From Paenibacillus sp. UNC499MF (GTDB lineage: Bacteria; Bacillota; Bacilli; Paenibacillales; NBRC-103111): 63,707 bases of DNA. A program made the translations under genes and the position numbers. Position 1 is the stretch's first letter, and every line of letters begins with the position of its first letter. The stretch is from the NCBI RefSeq assembly GCF_900107975.1, contig NZ_FNVF01000020.1, positions 1 to 63,707 on the forward strand. The letters run 5' to 3'. This document shows positions 44,867 through 55,136 of the stretch, in pieces. Under the pieces are notes generated by a model, which saw only the letters and a program-made list of their open reading frames with translations, was not told where the DNA came from and did not search any database.

Positions 44867-45406
44867 TTGTTTAACGACATTCAAGAAGTTTTTTACTCGG
44901 AGGAACAAATTCAAGCTAAGGTACAGGAGCTTGGAGCGCAAATATCCAAAGACTTCGAAGGCCGCAATCCGCTTGTGATTTGTGTGCTTAAAGGAGCTTT
45001 TATTTTCATGGCGGACCTCGTGAAACAAGTTACGATTCCGCTTGAGCTTGACTTTATGGCGGTATCCAGCTACGGACAATCGACCAAATCGTCGGGTGTC
45101 GTCAAAATCATTAAAGATTTGGACGTATCCGTAGAAGGACGTCACGTACTGATCGTCGAAGATATTATCGACAGCGGTTTGACCCTGAGCTACCTCATTG
45201 ACGTGCTTGAGAGAAGAAATGCCCAGTCCGTGTCTGTGGTTACTCTGTTCAACAAACCTGCCAGACGGTCCGTCGATCTGCAGCCTGATTATGCCGGATT
45301 CGAAATTCCGGATGCGTTCATCGTCGGTTACGGACTCGATTACGCCGAGAAATACCGCAATCTTCCTTACATCGGTGTTCTGAAACCCGAGATTTACTCT
45401 TCTTAA
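44867..45406 (+). CDS. hprT: Hypoxanthine phosphoribosyltransferase
   Basis: Salvages hypoxanthine and guanine with PRPP. The 179-residue protein has the PRPP motif [14 protein letters not shown], the flexible-loop region [11 protein letters not shown], and [17 protein letters not shown] at the end. The start is TTG with AGTAGGGGGAG upstream. In Bacillus HprT and TilS together activate ftsH transcription, and the order is kept here. Confidence 0.96.
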   Translation: MFNDIQEVFYSEEQIQAKVQELGAQISKDFEGRNPLVICVLKGAFIFMADLVKQVTIPLELDFMAVSSYGQSTKSSGVVKIIKDLDVSVEGRHVLIVEDIIDSGLTLSYLIDVLERRNAQSVSVVTLFNKPARRSVDLQPDYAGFEIPDAFIVGYGLDYAEKYRNLPYIGVLKPEIYSS

Positions 45407-45438
45407 GAACACCCGGGTATGTCCCACGGCCGGCTTTG

Positions 45439-45468
45439 TTGTGATGCTAAGACATGCTGTGGTAAAAT
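45439..45468 (+). promoter_or_regulatory. Sigma-A promoter of ftsH
   Basis: TTGTGA (45439-45444), 18 bp, TAAAAT (45463-45468). The start codon lies 33 bp downstream. Confidence 0.6.
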
Positions 45469-45501
45469 ATAAAAAGTGTGTCGTTTGAGAGGAGGTAGCG
45501 G

Positions 45502-47478
45502 ATGAATCGCTTTATCCGGAATACCGGTTTTTATTTATTGATTTTCCTGGTAACAGTCGGTATTGTGCATTTCATTAGTACGCAGAACGATCAAAAAGAA
45601 GCGATTACCTACAACCAGTTCCGGCAGGAGTTAACGTCCAAGAACGTCGAGAAGCTTCAAATTAAAGTCGACGGGGGCACGTACCTGATCAACGGGCAAT
45701 ACAAGAATCCTAAGGCGGCGGATAAATCCACATTCGTTACCCGTGGTCCATTTGATTCACGTGTAGTAGAGCTGATCGAAACAGCGGGGGTTCAAGAAGA
45801 GTATCTGAAAATGGAAGGCGACAGCGTTTGGATTTCGTTCCTGACGTCCATCATTCCGTTTGTGATCATCTTCGTCCTGTTCTTCTTCTTGATGAACCAG
45901 GCTCAGGGCGGCGGCGGCAAAGTCATGAATTTCGGCAAGAGCCGTGCACGCTTATATAATGAAGAGAAAAAGCGCGTCACGTTCGAAGACGTGGCCGGCG
46001 CGGATGAAGAGAAACAGGAATTGGTCGAAGTCGTCGAGTTCCTTAAAGATCCGCGTAAATTCTCTGCAGTAGGAGCCCGCATTCCGAAAGGCGTGCTTCT
46101 CAACGGTCCTCCGGGTACCGGTAAAACCCTGCTTGCCCGTGCAGTTGCGGGTGAAGCCGGAGTTCCGTTCTTCTCCATCTCCGGTTCCGACTTCGTGGAA
46201 ATGTTCGTCGGTGTCGGTGCCTCCCGTGTACGGGATCTCTTCGAGAATGCGAAGAAGAACGCGCCTTGTATTATCTTTATCGACGAGATCGACGCCGTCG
46301 GTCGTCAGCGGGGCGCAGGCCTCGGAGGCGGACATGACGAGCGTGAGCAGACGCTCAACCAATTGCTCGTCGAGATGGACGGCTTCGGTGCGAATGAGGG
46401 AATCATCATCATCGCGGCAACCAACCGTCCGGACATTCTGGACCCGGCGCTTCTTCGTCCGGGACGTTTCGACCGTCAGATTACGGTTGACCGTCCGGAT
46501 GTGAAAGGCCGCGAAGCGGTTCTCAAGGTTCATGCGCGCAACAAGCCGCTGGCCAAAGACGTAAGATTGGACTCCATTGCACGTTACACCACCGGCTTTA
46601 CGGGTGCCGACTTGGAGAACCTTCTTAACGAAGCGGCGCTTATTGCAGCGCGCCGCAACCGCAAAGATATCTCGATGGCCGAGATCGAAGAAGCTTTCGA
46701 CCGTGTTATCGTCGGTACGCAGAAGAAGAGCCGCGTAATCAGCGAGCGCGAGAAGCGTACGGTAGCTTACCATGAATCCGGTCACGCCATCATCGGTTAC
46801 TATGCCGAGAACGCGGATATGGTTCATAAAGTGACGATCGTTCCACGCGGCCGCGCAGGCGGTTACGTTATGATGCTTCCTAAAGAAGGCGAAGACCGGA
46901 TGATGCAGACCAAGACCGAGCTGCTTGATAAAGTCACCGGACTTCTTGGCGGTCGTGTTGCCGAAGAAATCTTTATCGGCGAGATCGCAACGGGAGCGTA
47001 CAGCGACTTCCAGAAAGCGACCGGAATCGTTCGCAAGATGGTTATGGAATTCGGTATGAGCGATAAGCTCGGACCGATGCAGTTCGGCAGCAGCCAAGGT
47101 CAAGTATTCCTGGGCCGCGATATCGGTCATGAGCAGAATTATAGCGATGCGATCGCTTATGAAATCGATCAGGAAATGCAGCTGATCATCCGGGAGTGCT
47201 ACGACCGGGCGAAGCAGATCCTGAACACTCATAAGGACAAAGTTCACCTTGTCGCCCAAACGCTTCTCGAAAGAGAAACGCTCGATAAGGAACAGATCGT
47301 GGAGCTTCTTGAGAAAGGTCAAATTTCGGGCAATGAGGATATTAAAGTGACGATTCAGGGACAGGATGACAGCGTTAAGCCGGAACCTACACCTGAAATC
47401 GAACTGAAAACCGAAACGCCTGAACGGACCAAACTGAATCCGGATAAACCGGATGATGAAGGCAACAACCAGGCATAG
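45502..47478 (+). CDS. ftsH: ATP-dependent zinc metalloprotease FtsH
   Basis: Membrane AAA+ protease for quality control; needed for sporulation start in B. subtilis. The 658-residue protein has two membrane segments (about 7-25 and 112-132), Walker A GPPGTGKT (202-209), Walker [12 protein letters not shown], the SRH region, and the protease motif HESGH (424-428). The C-terminal tail is Glu/Pro/Thr-rich and acidic. SD GAGAGGAGG precedes ATG; a terminator follows. Confidence 0.98.
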   Translation: MNRFIRNTGFYLLIFLVTVGIVHFISTQNDQKEAITYNQFRQELTSKNVEKLQIKVDGGTYLINGQYKNPKAADKSTFVTRGPFDSRVVELIETAGVQEEYLKMEGDSVWISFLTSIIPFVIIFVLFFFLMNQAQGGGGKVMNFGKSRARLYNEEKKRVTFEDVAGADEEKQELVEVVEFLKDPRKFSAVGARIPKGVLLNGPPGTGKTLLARAVAGEAGVPFFSISGSDFVEMFVGVGASRVRDLFENAKKNAPCIIFIDEIDAVGRQRGAGLGGGHDEREQTLNQLLVEMDGFGANEGIIIIAATNRPDILDPALLRPGRFDRQITVDRPDVKGREAVLKVHARNKPLAKDVRLDSIARYTTGFTGADLENLLNEAALIAARRNRKDISMAEIEEAFDRVIVGTQKKSRVISEREKRTVAYHESGHAIIGYYAENADMVHKVTIVPRGRAGGYVMMLPKEGEDRMMQTKTELLDKVTGLLGGRVAEEIFIGEIATGAYSDFQKATGIVRKMVMEFGMSDKLGPMQFGSSQGQVFLGRDIGHEQNYSDAIAYEIDQEMQLIIRECYDRAKQILNTHKDKVHLVAQTLLERETLDKEQIVELLEKGQISGNEDIKVTIQGQDDSVKPEPTPEIELKTETPERTKLNPDKPDDEGNNQA

Positions 47479-47498
47479 CCGAAAGAACTGAGTATACA

Positions 47499-47529
47499 AC
47501 CGGATGTCCCCGCGGACGTCCGGTTTTTT
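47499..47529 (+). terminator. Intrinsic terminator after ftsH
   Basis: ACCGGATGTCC pairs with GGACGTCCGGT (one mismatch) around CCGC, then TTTTTT. Confidence 0.88.
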
Positions 47530-47553
47530 CATTTTAGCGGCCGGATTTGCGGA

Positions 47554-47582
47554 TTGACACGTCTAAACATGTTGTGTAAATT
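47554..47582 (+). promoter_or_regulatory. Promoter of the nadABC operon with palindrome in the spacer
   Basis: TTGACA (47554-47559), 17 bp, TAAATT (47577-47582). The spacer holds AACATGTT with flanking ACAC and GTGT, a possible operator for a niacin-responsive repressor (NiaR/NadR type); the match to its motif was not verified. Confidence 0.6.
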
Positions 47583-47691
47583 TAGTTGTGATACTTGAAT
47601 TGCTTTTTACAAAGAGTTCATAAGGGTGAGAAGGCGATCGCCATGGCATATGAACATAGGGCGTGCCGCTTTATATAAGGAGGATGCATTC

Positions 47692-48630
47692 ATGGAGGCA
47701 TTGGCTCTCGAAAGAAAAGCCGAGCAGAACAGACTGCTGAAAGAGCGAATTTTAGAGCTTAAGAAAGAACGCAATGCCATTATTCTCGCTCATTACTACC
47801 AGCGTGACGAGATTCAGGAAGTCGCCGATTTCCGCGGGGATTCATTTCTTTTGGCTCAGAAAGCCGCCGAAACCGACGCAGATGTTATCGTTTTTTGCGG
47901 AGTACACTTTATGGGGGAAAGCGCTAAAATTCTCGCTCCAACCAAGACGGTGATTATTCCCGACGAACGGGCCGGCTGTCCAATGGCCGACATGGTGAAC
48001 GTGGAAGGGTTGCGGGCTTTGAAGAAGGAGCATCCCAATGCGAAGGTTGTCGCCTACATTAACACGTCAGCGGAAGTTAAGTCCGAAACGGATATCTGCT
48101 GTACCTCCGCGAATGCAAGGAAAGTCATTGAATCCATTGATGCAGAAGAAATTATCTGGGTACCGGATAAAAATTTAGGCGACTATGTATCAAAATTCAC
48201 AAACAAAAAAATGATCATCTGGGAAGGCTACTGCAATACGCATGATATGCTGACTGTGAAAGATGTCGAAGAGATGAAGGCAGCTCATCCCCATGCTCAA
48301 TTTGTGGTTCACCCGGAATGCCGGCCTGAGGTCGTCAAGCTCGGGGATTTTGTAGGCAGCACGACGGCTATTATCAAATACTGCCGTGAATCCGATTGCC
48401 AGGAGTTTATCGTCGGAACGGAGGACGGCACCGGATATCAGCTGCGTTTGGACAGCCCTAATAAAACTTTTCATTTTGCCACGAAATATCTGGTATGCCC
48501 GAATATGAAAGTGAACAACTTGAAAAAAGTCGTCCGGTGTCTGGAAACCATGCAGCCTGAAATTTATGTAGCACCGGAAGTGGCTGAAAAAGCAAAGCTT
48601 TCCTTAGAGCGCATGTTACAAGTTAAGTAG
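47692..48630 (+). CDS. nadA: Quinolinate synthase A
   Basis: Joins iminoaspartate with dihydroxyacetone phosphate to give quinolinate for NAD. The 312-residue protein has the family start KKERNAIILAHYYQRDEIQ, the IINTSAEVKSETDICCTS-like block (here YINTSAEVKSETDICCTSAN), and likely [4Fe-4S] cysteines in FCGVHFMG, ECRPEV and LVCPNMK. ATG 47692 follows AAGGAGG; the longer frame from 47626 has no good SD. First gene of nadA-nadB-nadC. Confidence 0.96.
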   Translation: MEALALERKAEQNRLLKERILELKKERNAIILAHYYQRDEIQEVADFRGDSFLLAQKAAETDADVIVFCGVHFMGESAKILAPTKTVIIPDERAGCPMADMVNVEGLRALKKEHPNAKVVAYINTSAEVKSETDICCTSANARKVIESIDAEEIIWVPDKNLGDYVSKFTNKKMIIWEGYCNTHDMLTVKDVEEMKAAHPHAQFVVHPECRPEVVKLGDFVGSTTAIIKYCRESDCQEFIVGTEDGTGYQLRLDSPNKTFHFATKYLVCPNMKVNNLKKVVRCLETMQPEIYVAPEVAEKAKLSLERMLQVK

Positions 48631-48670
48631 CATGCGCTACTCTCTTTGTTGAAGGCACGGGTGAACCGCC

Positions 48671-50302
48671 ATGATACCTAGATACTTAACGGATACGGAT
48701 TTGTCCGCCATACCGCGCTATACAACCGACGTAATCATTATTGGGGCGGGAATTGCCGGTTTATTCACGGCTCTTCAGGCCAGCGCTTCACAGCGTGTGC
48801 TGTTAATTACAAAGAAATCGCTTCTGGACAGCAACACCCGGTATGCCCAAGGGGGGATTGCCGCGGTAATTTCCGATGAAGATTCACCGGAGTATCATCT
48901 GCAGGATACACTTGTCGCCGGAGCCGGGTTGTGTTCGCGGGAAGCTGTGGACGTACTGGTTCATGAAGGACCGCAGGGCGTACAGGACCTGATCCGGATG
49001 GGAACGCAGTTTGATTTGGAAAACGGGGAAATCGCTTTGACGAAAGAAGGCGCTCACAGCCAGCGGAGAATTCTTCATGCGAATGGGGATGCGACCGGCG
49101 CGGAAATTGTGAGGGCGCTTTCCGAAAATACCAAGAATAACGCGTCTATTGAAATTTGGGACGATCATATGGTGATTGATCTGATTACGGTTGATGGAGA
49201 GTGCCACGGCGCTCTGGTTCAGAAGCCCGATGGTCAGCGTCTGTATGTCCAAGGCAACGCGACCGTGCTGTGTACGGGCGGTGCGGGCCAATTATTCCGT
49301 TATACGACCAATCCTGACGTTGCGACCGGAGACGGGGTGGCGATTGCCTTTCGTGCCGGGGCGGATATACGTGATATGGAATTTATCCAGTTTCACCCGA
49401 CCGTGCTTGTTTACCCGGGAGCGCCGCGTTTTCTTATCTCGGAGGCTGTCCGCGGTGAAGGCGCCTATTTGCGTAACATCAAAGGGGAACGCTTTATGGA
49501 AAAATACCATCCCCAGCTTGAGCTCGCCCCCCGCGATATAGTAGCCCGCGCGATCGTCAGCGAAATTGAGGAGACGGGTTCTAGTTTTATCTACCTGGAT
49601 ATTACCCACGAGTCGGAACAGATGATCCGGCACCGGTTCCCTACCATCTATGAAACTTGCCTGTCATTCGGCTTGGATTTAACAAGCGACTGGATTCCCG
49701 TTGCCCCGGCCGCCCACTATATGATGGGAGGGGTAAAGACCGATTTGCATGGGGAAACCAACATCAAGAGGCTGTTCGCCTGCGGTGAAGTGTCTTCAAC
49801 CGGTGTGCACGGAGCCAACCGGCTGGCGAGCAATTCGTTATCCGAAGCGATTGTTTTCGGACGCCGGATTATAGAACGCATCCGCACGCTGGCCCCTCTT
49901 CTGCATCAGGTGCCGCAAACGGGTGACGAGACGGCTGTCCGTACGGAGCTGCCGAAGCAGGCAATAGTAGAGAAGAAATTGAAGCTGCAAAAGATCATGG
50001 TCCGTTATGCGGGTGTGCGCAGGGACGCGTCCGGACTTCAGCGGGGACTCGAGGAGCTCAAACGGCATCTGCCGTCCTTTGATTCCTGCCTTACCCGCAG
50101 GGAAGATTATGAATTCGCCAATTTACTGACCTGCGCGTTGCTGACAGCCGAAGCCGCGCTGCGCCGTGAGGAAAGCCGGGGCGGGCATTACCGGGAGGAT
50201 TATCCGCAGCGCAATGACGAGCACTGGCTTAAACATACCGTATTCAACCGTGAATGTGGTCTGACGGAGGAGTGGATACTTAATGATGGAATTAAACTTT
50301 AA
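48671..50302 (+). CDS. nadB: L-aspartate oxidase
   Basis: FAD enzyme that oxidises aspartate to iminoaspartate. The 543-residue protein has the dinucleotide-binding VIIIGAGIAGLFTAL (about residues 18-32), the RYAQGGIAAVISDEDSPE loop, the substrate region HSQRRILHANGDATG, and GEVSSTGVHGANRLASNS near residue 380. The end has the helical C-terminal domain with RGGHYREDYP. SD is weak (GGGTGA). It overlaps nadC by 20 bases. Confidence 0.96.
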   Translation: MIPRYLTDTDLSAIPRYTTDVIIIGAGIAGLFTALQASASQRVLLITKKSLLDSNTRYAQGGIAAVISDEDSPEYHLQDTLVAGAGLCSREAVDVLVHEGPQGVQDLIRMGTQFDLENGEIALTKEGAHSQRRILHANGDATGAEIVRALSENTKNNASIEIWDDHMVIDLITVDGECHGALVQKPDGQRLYVQGNATVLCTGGAGQLFRYTTNPDVATGDGVAIAFRAGADIRDMEFIQFHPTVLVYPGAPRFLISEAVRGEGAYLRNIKGERFMEKYHPQLELAPRDIVARAIVSEIEETGSSFIYLDITHESEQMIRHRFPTIYETCLSFGLDLTSDWIPVAPAAHYMMGGVKTDLHGETNIKRLFACGEVSSTGVHGANRLASNSLSEAIVFGRRIIERIRTLAPLLHQVPQTGDETAVRTELPKQAIVEKKLKLQKIMVRYAGVRRDASGLQRGLEELKRHLPSFDSCLTRREDYEFANLLTCALLTAEAALRREESRGGHYREDYPQRNDEHWLKHTVFNRECGLTEEWILNDGIKL

Positions 50303-51152
50303 ACAAATACGCCAAAACATCAAGCTGTGGCTCGACGAAGATATCGGAACCGGTGACGTGACCACGATGTACACCATCCCTGCGGACCAGCAGAGCAAAG
50401 GGATCATTCATATGAAAGAATCCGGAATTGTGGCCGGTCTGCGCGTAGCGGAGGAAGTATTCGCGGAAGTGGACGGGAATCTGGTGTTTTTGCCTCAAGT
50501 GAAAGAAGGGGAGTTTGTCTCCAAGGGAACGATTATTGCCGTGGTTACCGGAAGCACCCGGAGCATCCTGAAGGGAGAGCGTTTGGCTCTCAATCTTCTC
50601 CAGCGGATGTCCGGTATCGCCACGCGTACGCGTCAATATGTGAACGCGCTGGAGGGACTTCCCACAAGGCTCGTCGATACGCGGAAAACGACACCGGGGC
50701 ACCGGATGCTGGAGAAATACGCCGTTCGAGTCGGCGGCGGATTCAATCACCGCTACGGCCTGTACGATGCCGTCATGATCAAGGACAACCATATCAAAGG
50801 CGCTGGCAGCATTACGGCGGCGGTCCGTGCGGCACGTTCGAGAATTCCCCATACGATGAAAATCGAAGTGGAGGTGGAGAACTTCGAACAACTGGACGAA
50901 GCTATCGCGGTTGGCGCGGATATCATCATGCTGGACAATATGAAAGCGGCCGATATGGCCAAGGCCGTTTCCATCGTTAAAAGCCAGGCTCCGCATGTGC
51001 TGGTCGAGGGTTCGGGTTCCGTTACGCTGGAAACGATCAAGTCGCTGGCGGAAACAGGGGTACATGTTATTTCCGTCGGAAGACTGACCTACTCCGTATC
51101 TGCGCTTGATATCAGTCTGGATCTTAACGAGCAGAAAGGAGTTTCCTTGTGA
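50283..51152 (+). CDS. nadC: Quinolinate (nicotinate-nucleotide) phosphoribosyltransferase
   Basis: Converts quinolinate and PRPP to nicotinate mononucleotide. The 289-residue protein has [13 protein letters not shown], the [13 protein letters not shown] block, [24 protein letters not shown] (split here by the conserved Arg/Lys phosphate contacts), and IMLDNM with the C-terminal [17 protein letters not shown] lies inside nadB, 10 bases before ATG. The stop overlaps coaX by four bases, tying NAD and CoA synthesis in one unit. Confidence 0.96.
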   Translation: MMELNFKQIRQNIKLWLDEDIGTGDVTTMYTIPADQQSKGIIHMKESGIVAGLRVAEEVFAEVDGNLVFLPQVKEGEFVSKGTIIAVVTGSTRSILKGERLALNLLQRMSGIATRTRQYVNALEGLPTRLVDTRKTTPGHRMLEKYAVRVGGGFNHRYGLYDAVMIKDNHIKGAGSITAAVRAARSRIPHTMKIEVEVENFEQLDEAIAVGADIIMLDNMKAADMAKAVSIVKSQAPHVLVEGSGSVTLETIKSLAETGVHVISVGRLTYSVSALDISLDLNEQKGVSL

Positions 51153-51922
51153 TTTTAGTCGTAGACGTTGGCAACACGAACATAGTCCTGGGCATTTACC
51201 AGGGCACCGAACTGCTTCACCACTGGCGGCTCAGTACGAATCGCTCTGCGACCGTGGATGAATACGGGATGATGTTTCATAATCTTTTCCAGTATGCGGG
51301 TATTGAAACCCACCAGATTGAAGGGGTCATTATTTCATCTGTCGTACCGCCTCTGATGTTTGCGCTGGAACACCTTTGTTTAAAATATTTGAAGAGAACG
51401 CCGCTTATTGTCGGTCCCGGCATCAAAACGGGACTTAACATCCGGGTCGATAATCCGAAGGAAGTGGGGGCGGACCGGATCGTCAATGCCGTGGCTGCGC
51501 TTGAGCTCTATGGCTCTCCGTGCATCATTGTTGATTTCGGCACGGCGACCACGTACGATTATATAGACAAGGCCGGGCAGCTTATCGGATGTGCGATTGC
51601 GCCCGGCATTGGAATTTCAACCGAGGCTCTGTATCAGCGGGCGGCCAAATTGCCGCGTATCGAACTGATCAAGCCCAAGAGCGTTATCGGACGCAACACG
51701 ATATCGTCCATGCAGGCCGGAATCATTTTCGGCTACGTCGGCCAGGTAGACGGAATCGTGGACAGAGTCAAGCAGGAATTCGGCATTGCTCCTAAGGTTA
51801 TCGCGACCGGAGGACATGCCGAGCTGATCGCAAGCGAATCCCGTACGATCGATGTCGTCGATCCGATGCTGACCCTGGAGGGCCTGCGCTTCATTTATGT
51901 TAAAAATACGAAGCAGGAATAG
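51149..51922 (+). CDS. coaX: Type III pantothenate kinase
   Basis: First step of CoA synthesis. The 257-residue ASKHA-fold protein has [12 protein letters not shown] (phosphate loop), [28 protein letters not shown], and [14 protein letters not shown]-like (here [14 protein letters not shown]). GTG start overlaps nadC stop (GTGA), with AGAAAGGAG upstream. In B. subtilis coaX follows ftsH directly; here nadABC lies between. Confidence 0.95.
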   Translation: MILVVDVGNTNIVLGIYQGTELLHHWRLSTNRSATVDEYGMMFHNLFQYAGIETHQIEGVIISSVVPPLMFALEHLCLKYLKRTPLIVGPGIKTGLNIRVDNPKEVGADRIVNAVAALELYGSPCIIVDFGTATTYDYIDKAGQLIGCAIAPGIGISTEALYQRAAKLPRIELIKPKSVIGRNTISSMQAGIIFGYVGQVDGIVDRVKQEFGIAPKVIATGGHAELIASESRTIDVVDPMLTLEGLRFIYVKNTKQE

Positions 51923-51945
51923 CTTACAAGAAACGGGGTAACGTG

Positions 51946-52821
51946 ATGAGTGATTATTTAATCCGGGGAACCGCGCTGGAAGGAAGAGTCCGGGCGTTTG
52001 CCGTCCTGACGACTTCCATTACGGAAGAACTCCGCCGACGGCACAATACGACACCGACAGCCACGGCTGCCCTGGGAAGAACGGCCGCTGCAGGGCTGAT
52101 GATGGGAGCCATGCTGAAGGGCGAAGAAAAGCTGACCCTGCAGGTTAAAGGAGGAGGCCCTATCGGTTCTATCGTCGTTGACGCCAATTCCAAGGGCGAG
52201 GTGCGGGGGTATGTGGACGATCCGGGCGTAGACCTGCCGTTAAATGCCAAAGGTAAGCTGGATGTGGCGGGCGCTGTCGGGACGGAAGGCTTTTTATATG
52301 TAACGAAGGATCTTGGGCTTAAAGAAAATTATGTCGGCAGCATTCCGATCGTTTCCGGCGAACTGGCCGAGGACTTTACGTACTACTTCGCCAAATCCGA
52401 ACAGACGCCTTCGGCTGTAGCCCTTGGTGTGCTTGTGGACGTCGACCGGACGGTTAAAGTCTCCGGAGGATTTATTATTCAGCTGCTGCCGGGCTTAACG
52501 GACGACGAAATTACCGAAATCGAGAAGACGCTGGCGCAGATACCGCCGATTACAACTTTGCTGGACCGCGGCGCATCGCTTGAAGAGGTGCTGAAAGAGG
52601 TTCTGCCGTCCGTGGAAATTATGGAACGCTCGGCCGTATCTTTTCAATGCAAATGTTCGCGCGAGAGAGTGGAGCAGACTATTATCAGCCTCGGCCGGGA
52701 TGAGCTGCAATCCTTAATCGATGAGGACGGACGCGCGGAAGTTGTCTGCCATTTTTGCAACGAGGCTTATCAGTTTGAACGGGAAGATCTGCAGACTATG
52801 TTGGATTCCATCAACAAGTAA
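51946..52821 (+). CDS. hslO: Redox-regulated chaperone Hsp33
   Basis: Oxidation-activated holdase chaperone. The 291-residue protein starts SDYLIRGTALEGRVRAFAV and has the C-terminal zinc/redox switch CKC (about residue 228) and CHFC (about residue 260), the family CXC-X27-32-CXXC pattern. ATG 51946 is the family start; a GTG at 51943 is just before it. Located after coaX as in B. subtilis. Confidence 0.96.
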   Translation: MSDYLIRGTALEGRVRAFAVLTTSITEELRRRHNTTPTATAALGRTAAAGLMMGAMLKGEEKLTLQVKGGGPIGSIVVDANSKGEVRGYVDDPGVDLPLNAKGKLDVAGAVGTEGFLYVTKDLGLKENYVGSIPIVSGELAEDFTYYFAKSEQTPSAVALGVLVDVDRTVKVSGGFIIQLLPGLTDDEITEIEKTLAQIPPITTLLDRGASLEEVLKEVLPSVEIMERSAVSFQCKCSRERVEQTIISLGRDELQSLIDEDGRAEVVCHFCNEAYQFEREDLQTMLDSINK

Positions 52822-52839
52822 CAAATCGAGGGAGAGAGC

Positions 52840-53775
52840 ATGCACAATGTAAAAGTGTTGTGGGGAGCTATCCTCGCTTTGTCGATAGGAGTCATTGTTC
52901 TCTTGTCGCTCTATTTGTCGGACACGGGATTAGGGAAGAAGTCGGCGGCAGGCGGACGTTCTGGGGATACTCCTGCCGATAGTCACGTTGTGGCCCGGAT
53001 AACGGGCCGTGAATTTACACAAGGCGAATTGACGGAGAAGTTGACCAAACACTACGGTGCCGAAATGCTCAATCAGATGCTGGACCGCGAAACACTCCGC
53101 CTCGAAGCGAAAGAGCAGGGAGTGGATGTCGGCGAAGCGGAAATCAGCCGCGAGCTGAAGCGGATGCAGCAGGGCTACGAAAACGAACAAAACTTTTACG
53201 ACTCGATGAAAGAACAGCTCGGAATGAGCAAAGAGGACGTGCGGGAAGACATTCTTTATAAACTTTTGCTCGAAAAGCTTGCGACGCATAACGTCGAGAT
53301 AGCAGACGACCGGATTACGAAATACATACAGGGCCATCCTGAAGAATTTAAGCAGACCGCTCAAATTCACCTCCACAAAATGATCTTGTCCACGCTGGAT
53401 CAGGCAAAAAAGGCCACGGCCGCCTATAAGGGCGGAGAGAGCTTCGAGACTTTGGCGAGGGACCGCTCTTTGGACGATTCCGGAAGCCAGGGGGGAGATC
53501 TGGGCTGGATGGAGGAGGACGATCCGTTCCAGCCGGCGGAAATCATGAAGGCGGCCCGTAAATTAGGGGTAGGCCAATTGAGTACGCCAATCAAGACCGC
53601 TGGAGGATATGCCCTTATTTTAATCACGGAGAAAAGAATGAATACCGGTCCCGACGAGGCGGCTATCCGGGAGAGCGTACGGAAACAGCTCGCCCTGCAG
53701 GAAGCGCCTCCTCTTAACGAGTATTTGCTGTCCCTCCGCCAAAAGTGGAAAGCAACCATGGCCGACCCGGGATAA
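52840..53775 (+). CDS. Membrane-anchored PpiC-type peptidyl-prolyl isomerase (YacD-like)
   Basis: A 311-residue protein with one N-terminal membrane segment (about residues 7-27) and no lipobox Cys, a SurA-N-like helical part (about 50-165), and a parvulin-like PpiC domain (about 170-265: QIHLHKMILSTLDQAKKA, RDRSLDDSGSQGGDLGWME). It matches YacD in place and layout (hslO, yacD, cysK). It is the second PPIase gene in the window. Probably folds exported proteins outside the membrane. Confidence 0.9.
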   Translation: MHNVKVLWGAILALSIGVIVLLSLYLSDTGLGKKSAAGGRSGDTPADSHVVARITGREFTQGELTEKLTKHYGAEMLNQMLDRETLRLEAKEQGVDVGEAEISRELKRMQQGYENEQNFYDSMKEQLGMSKEDVREDILYKLLLEKLATHNVEIADDRITKYIQGHPEEFKQTAQIHLHKMILSTLDQAKKATAAYKGGESFETLARDRSLDDSGSQGGDLGWMEEDDPFQPAEIMKAARKLGVGQLSTPIKTAGGYALILITEKRMNTGPDEAAIRESVRKQLALQEAPPLNEYLLSLRQKWKATMADPG

Positions 53776-53804
53776 AACCCGAATTCTTAGAGAATTGTAA
53801 GGTG

Positions 53805-53872
53805 TTGACAAGGGTCTTAGGCACTGATAATATAGGATTATAATACCAACCTAATAACTCGGATATAAATCC
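53805..53872 (+). promoter_or_regulatory. cysK promoter and inverted-repeat candidate operator
   Basis: TTGACA (53805-53810), 17 bp, TAATAT (53828-53833). Just downstream GGATTATAATACC (53835-53847) and GGATATAAATCC (53861-53872) form an imperfect inverted repeat covering the transcription start. In B. subtilis CymR represses cysK through AT-rich sites of similar type; identity is inferred. Confidence 0.6.
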
Positions 53873-53901
53873 TTTTTTCCAAACCTGGGAGGGTGACACG
53901 A

Positions 53902-54840
53902 ATGGCTAAATTGGTGGAAAGCATTACACAGTTAATCGGGAATACGCCGCTTGTAAAATTAAACCGGGTCGTTCCGGAAGATAGCGCGGAAATTTACGTA
54001 AAACTCGAGTTCCAGAACCCGGGAGCAAGTGTAAAAGACCGGATTGCCATCAGCATGATCGAAACCGCTGAACAGGAAGGCAAGCTGAAGCCCGGCGACA
54101 CGATCGTAGAGCCGACAAGCGGCAACACGGGGATCGGTCTGGCTATGGTGGCGGCGGCGAAAGGATACCGTGCCATTCTGGTTATGCCGGAAACGATGAG
54201 TATGGAGCGCCGCAATCTGCTGCGCGCTTACGGTGCCGAGCTTGTTCTGACACCGGGAGCCGAAGGCATGAAGGGTGCTATCCGCAAAGCGGAAGAGCTT
54301 CAAGCGGAGAACCCCGGCTATTTTATTCCTCAACAGTTTAAAAACCAGGCGAACGTTAAAATTCACCGTGAAACGACAGGTCCGGAAATTGTCGAAGCCA
54401 TCAAAGGCCACGACGGCAAGCTGGACGCTTTTATCGCCGGTATCGGAACGGGCGGAACGATCACCGGTGCGGGTGAAGTGCTTCGCGAGAACTTCCCTGG
54501 CATCCAAATCGTAGCGGTAGAGCCAAGCGCTTCGCCGGTTCTGTCGGGCGGCAAGCCGGGCCCGCATAAGATCCAAGGTATCGGTGCGGGCTTTGTGCCG
54601 GACATTTTGAACACGGAAATTTACGATCAGATCATTCCGGTGGACAACGAGGATGCTTTCGAAACATCGCGCCGCGTCGCCCGTCAAGAAGGAATTCTGG
54701 GCGGTATTTCCTCCGGTGCGGCAATCTTCGCCGCCCTCAAAGTTGCCAAAGAACTCGGACCCGGCAAACGTGTCATTGCCGTGATCCCAAGCAACGGCGA
54801 GCGTTACTTGAGCACCCCGCTTTACCAATTCGACGAATAG
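53902..54840 (+). CDS. cysK: Cysteine synthase A (O-acetylserine sulfhydrylase)
   Basis: Makes cysteine from O-acetylserine and sulfide. The 312-residue PLP enzyme has the PLP lysine in GASVKDRIA (about Lys45), the substrate loop [11 protein letters not shown], the phosphate-binding [10 protein letters not shown], and [11 protein letters not shown] 53902 follows GGGAGGGTG; the frame before it is not needed. The B. subtilis CysK also binds CymR to sense sulfur. A terminator follows. Confidence 0.97.
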   Translation: MAKLVESITQLIGNTPLVKLNRVVPEDSAEIYVKLEFQNPGASVKDRIAISMIETAEQEGKLKPGDTIVEPTSGNTGIGLAMVAAAKGYRAILVMPETMSMERRNLLRAYGAELVLTPGAEGMKGAIRKAEELQAENPGYFIPQQFKNQANVKIHRETTGPEIVEAIKGHDGKLDAFIAGIGTGGTITGAGEVLRENFPGIQIVAVEPSASPVLSGGKPGPHKIQGIGAGFVPDILNTEIYDQIIPVDNEDAFETSRRVARQEGILGGISSGAAIFAALKVAKELGPGKRVIAVIPSNGERYLSTPLYQFDE

Positions 54841-54868
54841 AACCGGATCAAGCCGGGAACGCTCCAAA

Positions 54869-54899
54869 AGTCTTCAGCAGATCTTGCTGGAGGCTTTTT
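54869..54899 (+). terminator. Intrinsic terminator after cysK
   Basis: AGTCTTCAGCA pairs with TGCTGGAGGCT (G-U pairs), followed by TTTTT. Confidence 0.85.
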
Positions 54900-55136
54900 A
54901 TTTTGGGCCAATTCAAGTATACTAAGGGACAAATCCGGCGCAAATTCAATCTCCGGGTCCGTTTTTACATCATGCTTTAAAGCTTAAAGCTTTCAAGTTT
55001 TCCGGTGTTTCAGATCGAAGATAAGGGTGGAACAGACGGAATTTGTCGAAATAACACAATTCGTACTTTTTTGAATGAACGCGAAACTATCTTACCTTAC
55101 CGCATGAATATAGAGCAGAATGAGGGAGCTGGCTGC

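Noticed and set aside
55042-55050. Perfect TTTGTCGAA (0A-box-like) upstream of pabB
   Set aside because: A single copy in a spacer with no clear promoter, and about eight perfect 7-mers are expected by chance in the window. Not strong enough to call regulation.
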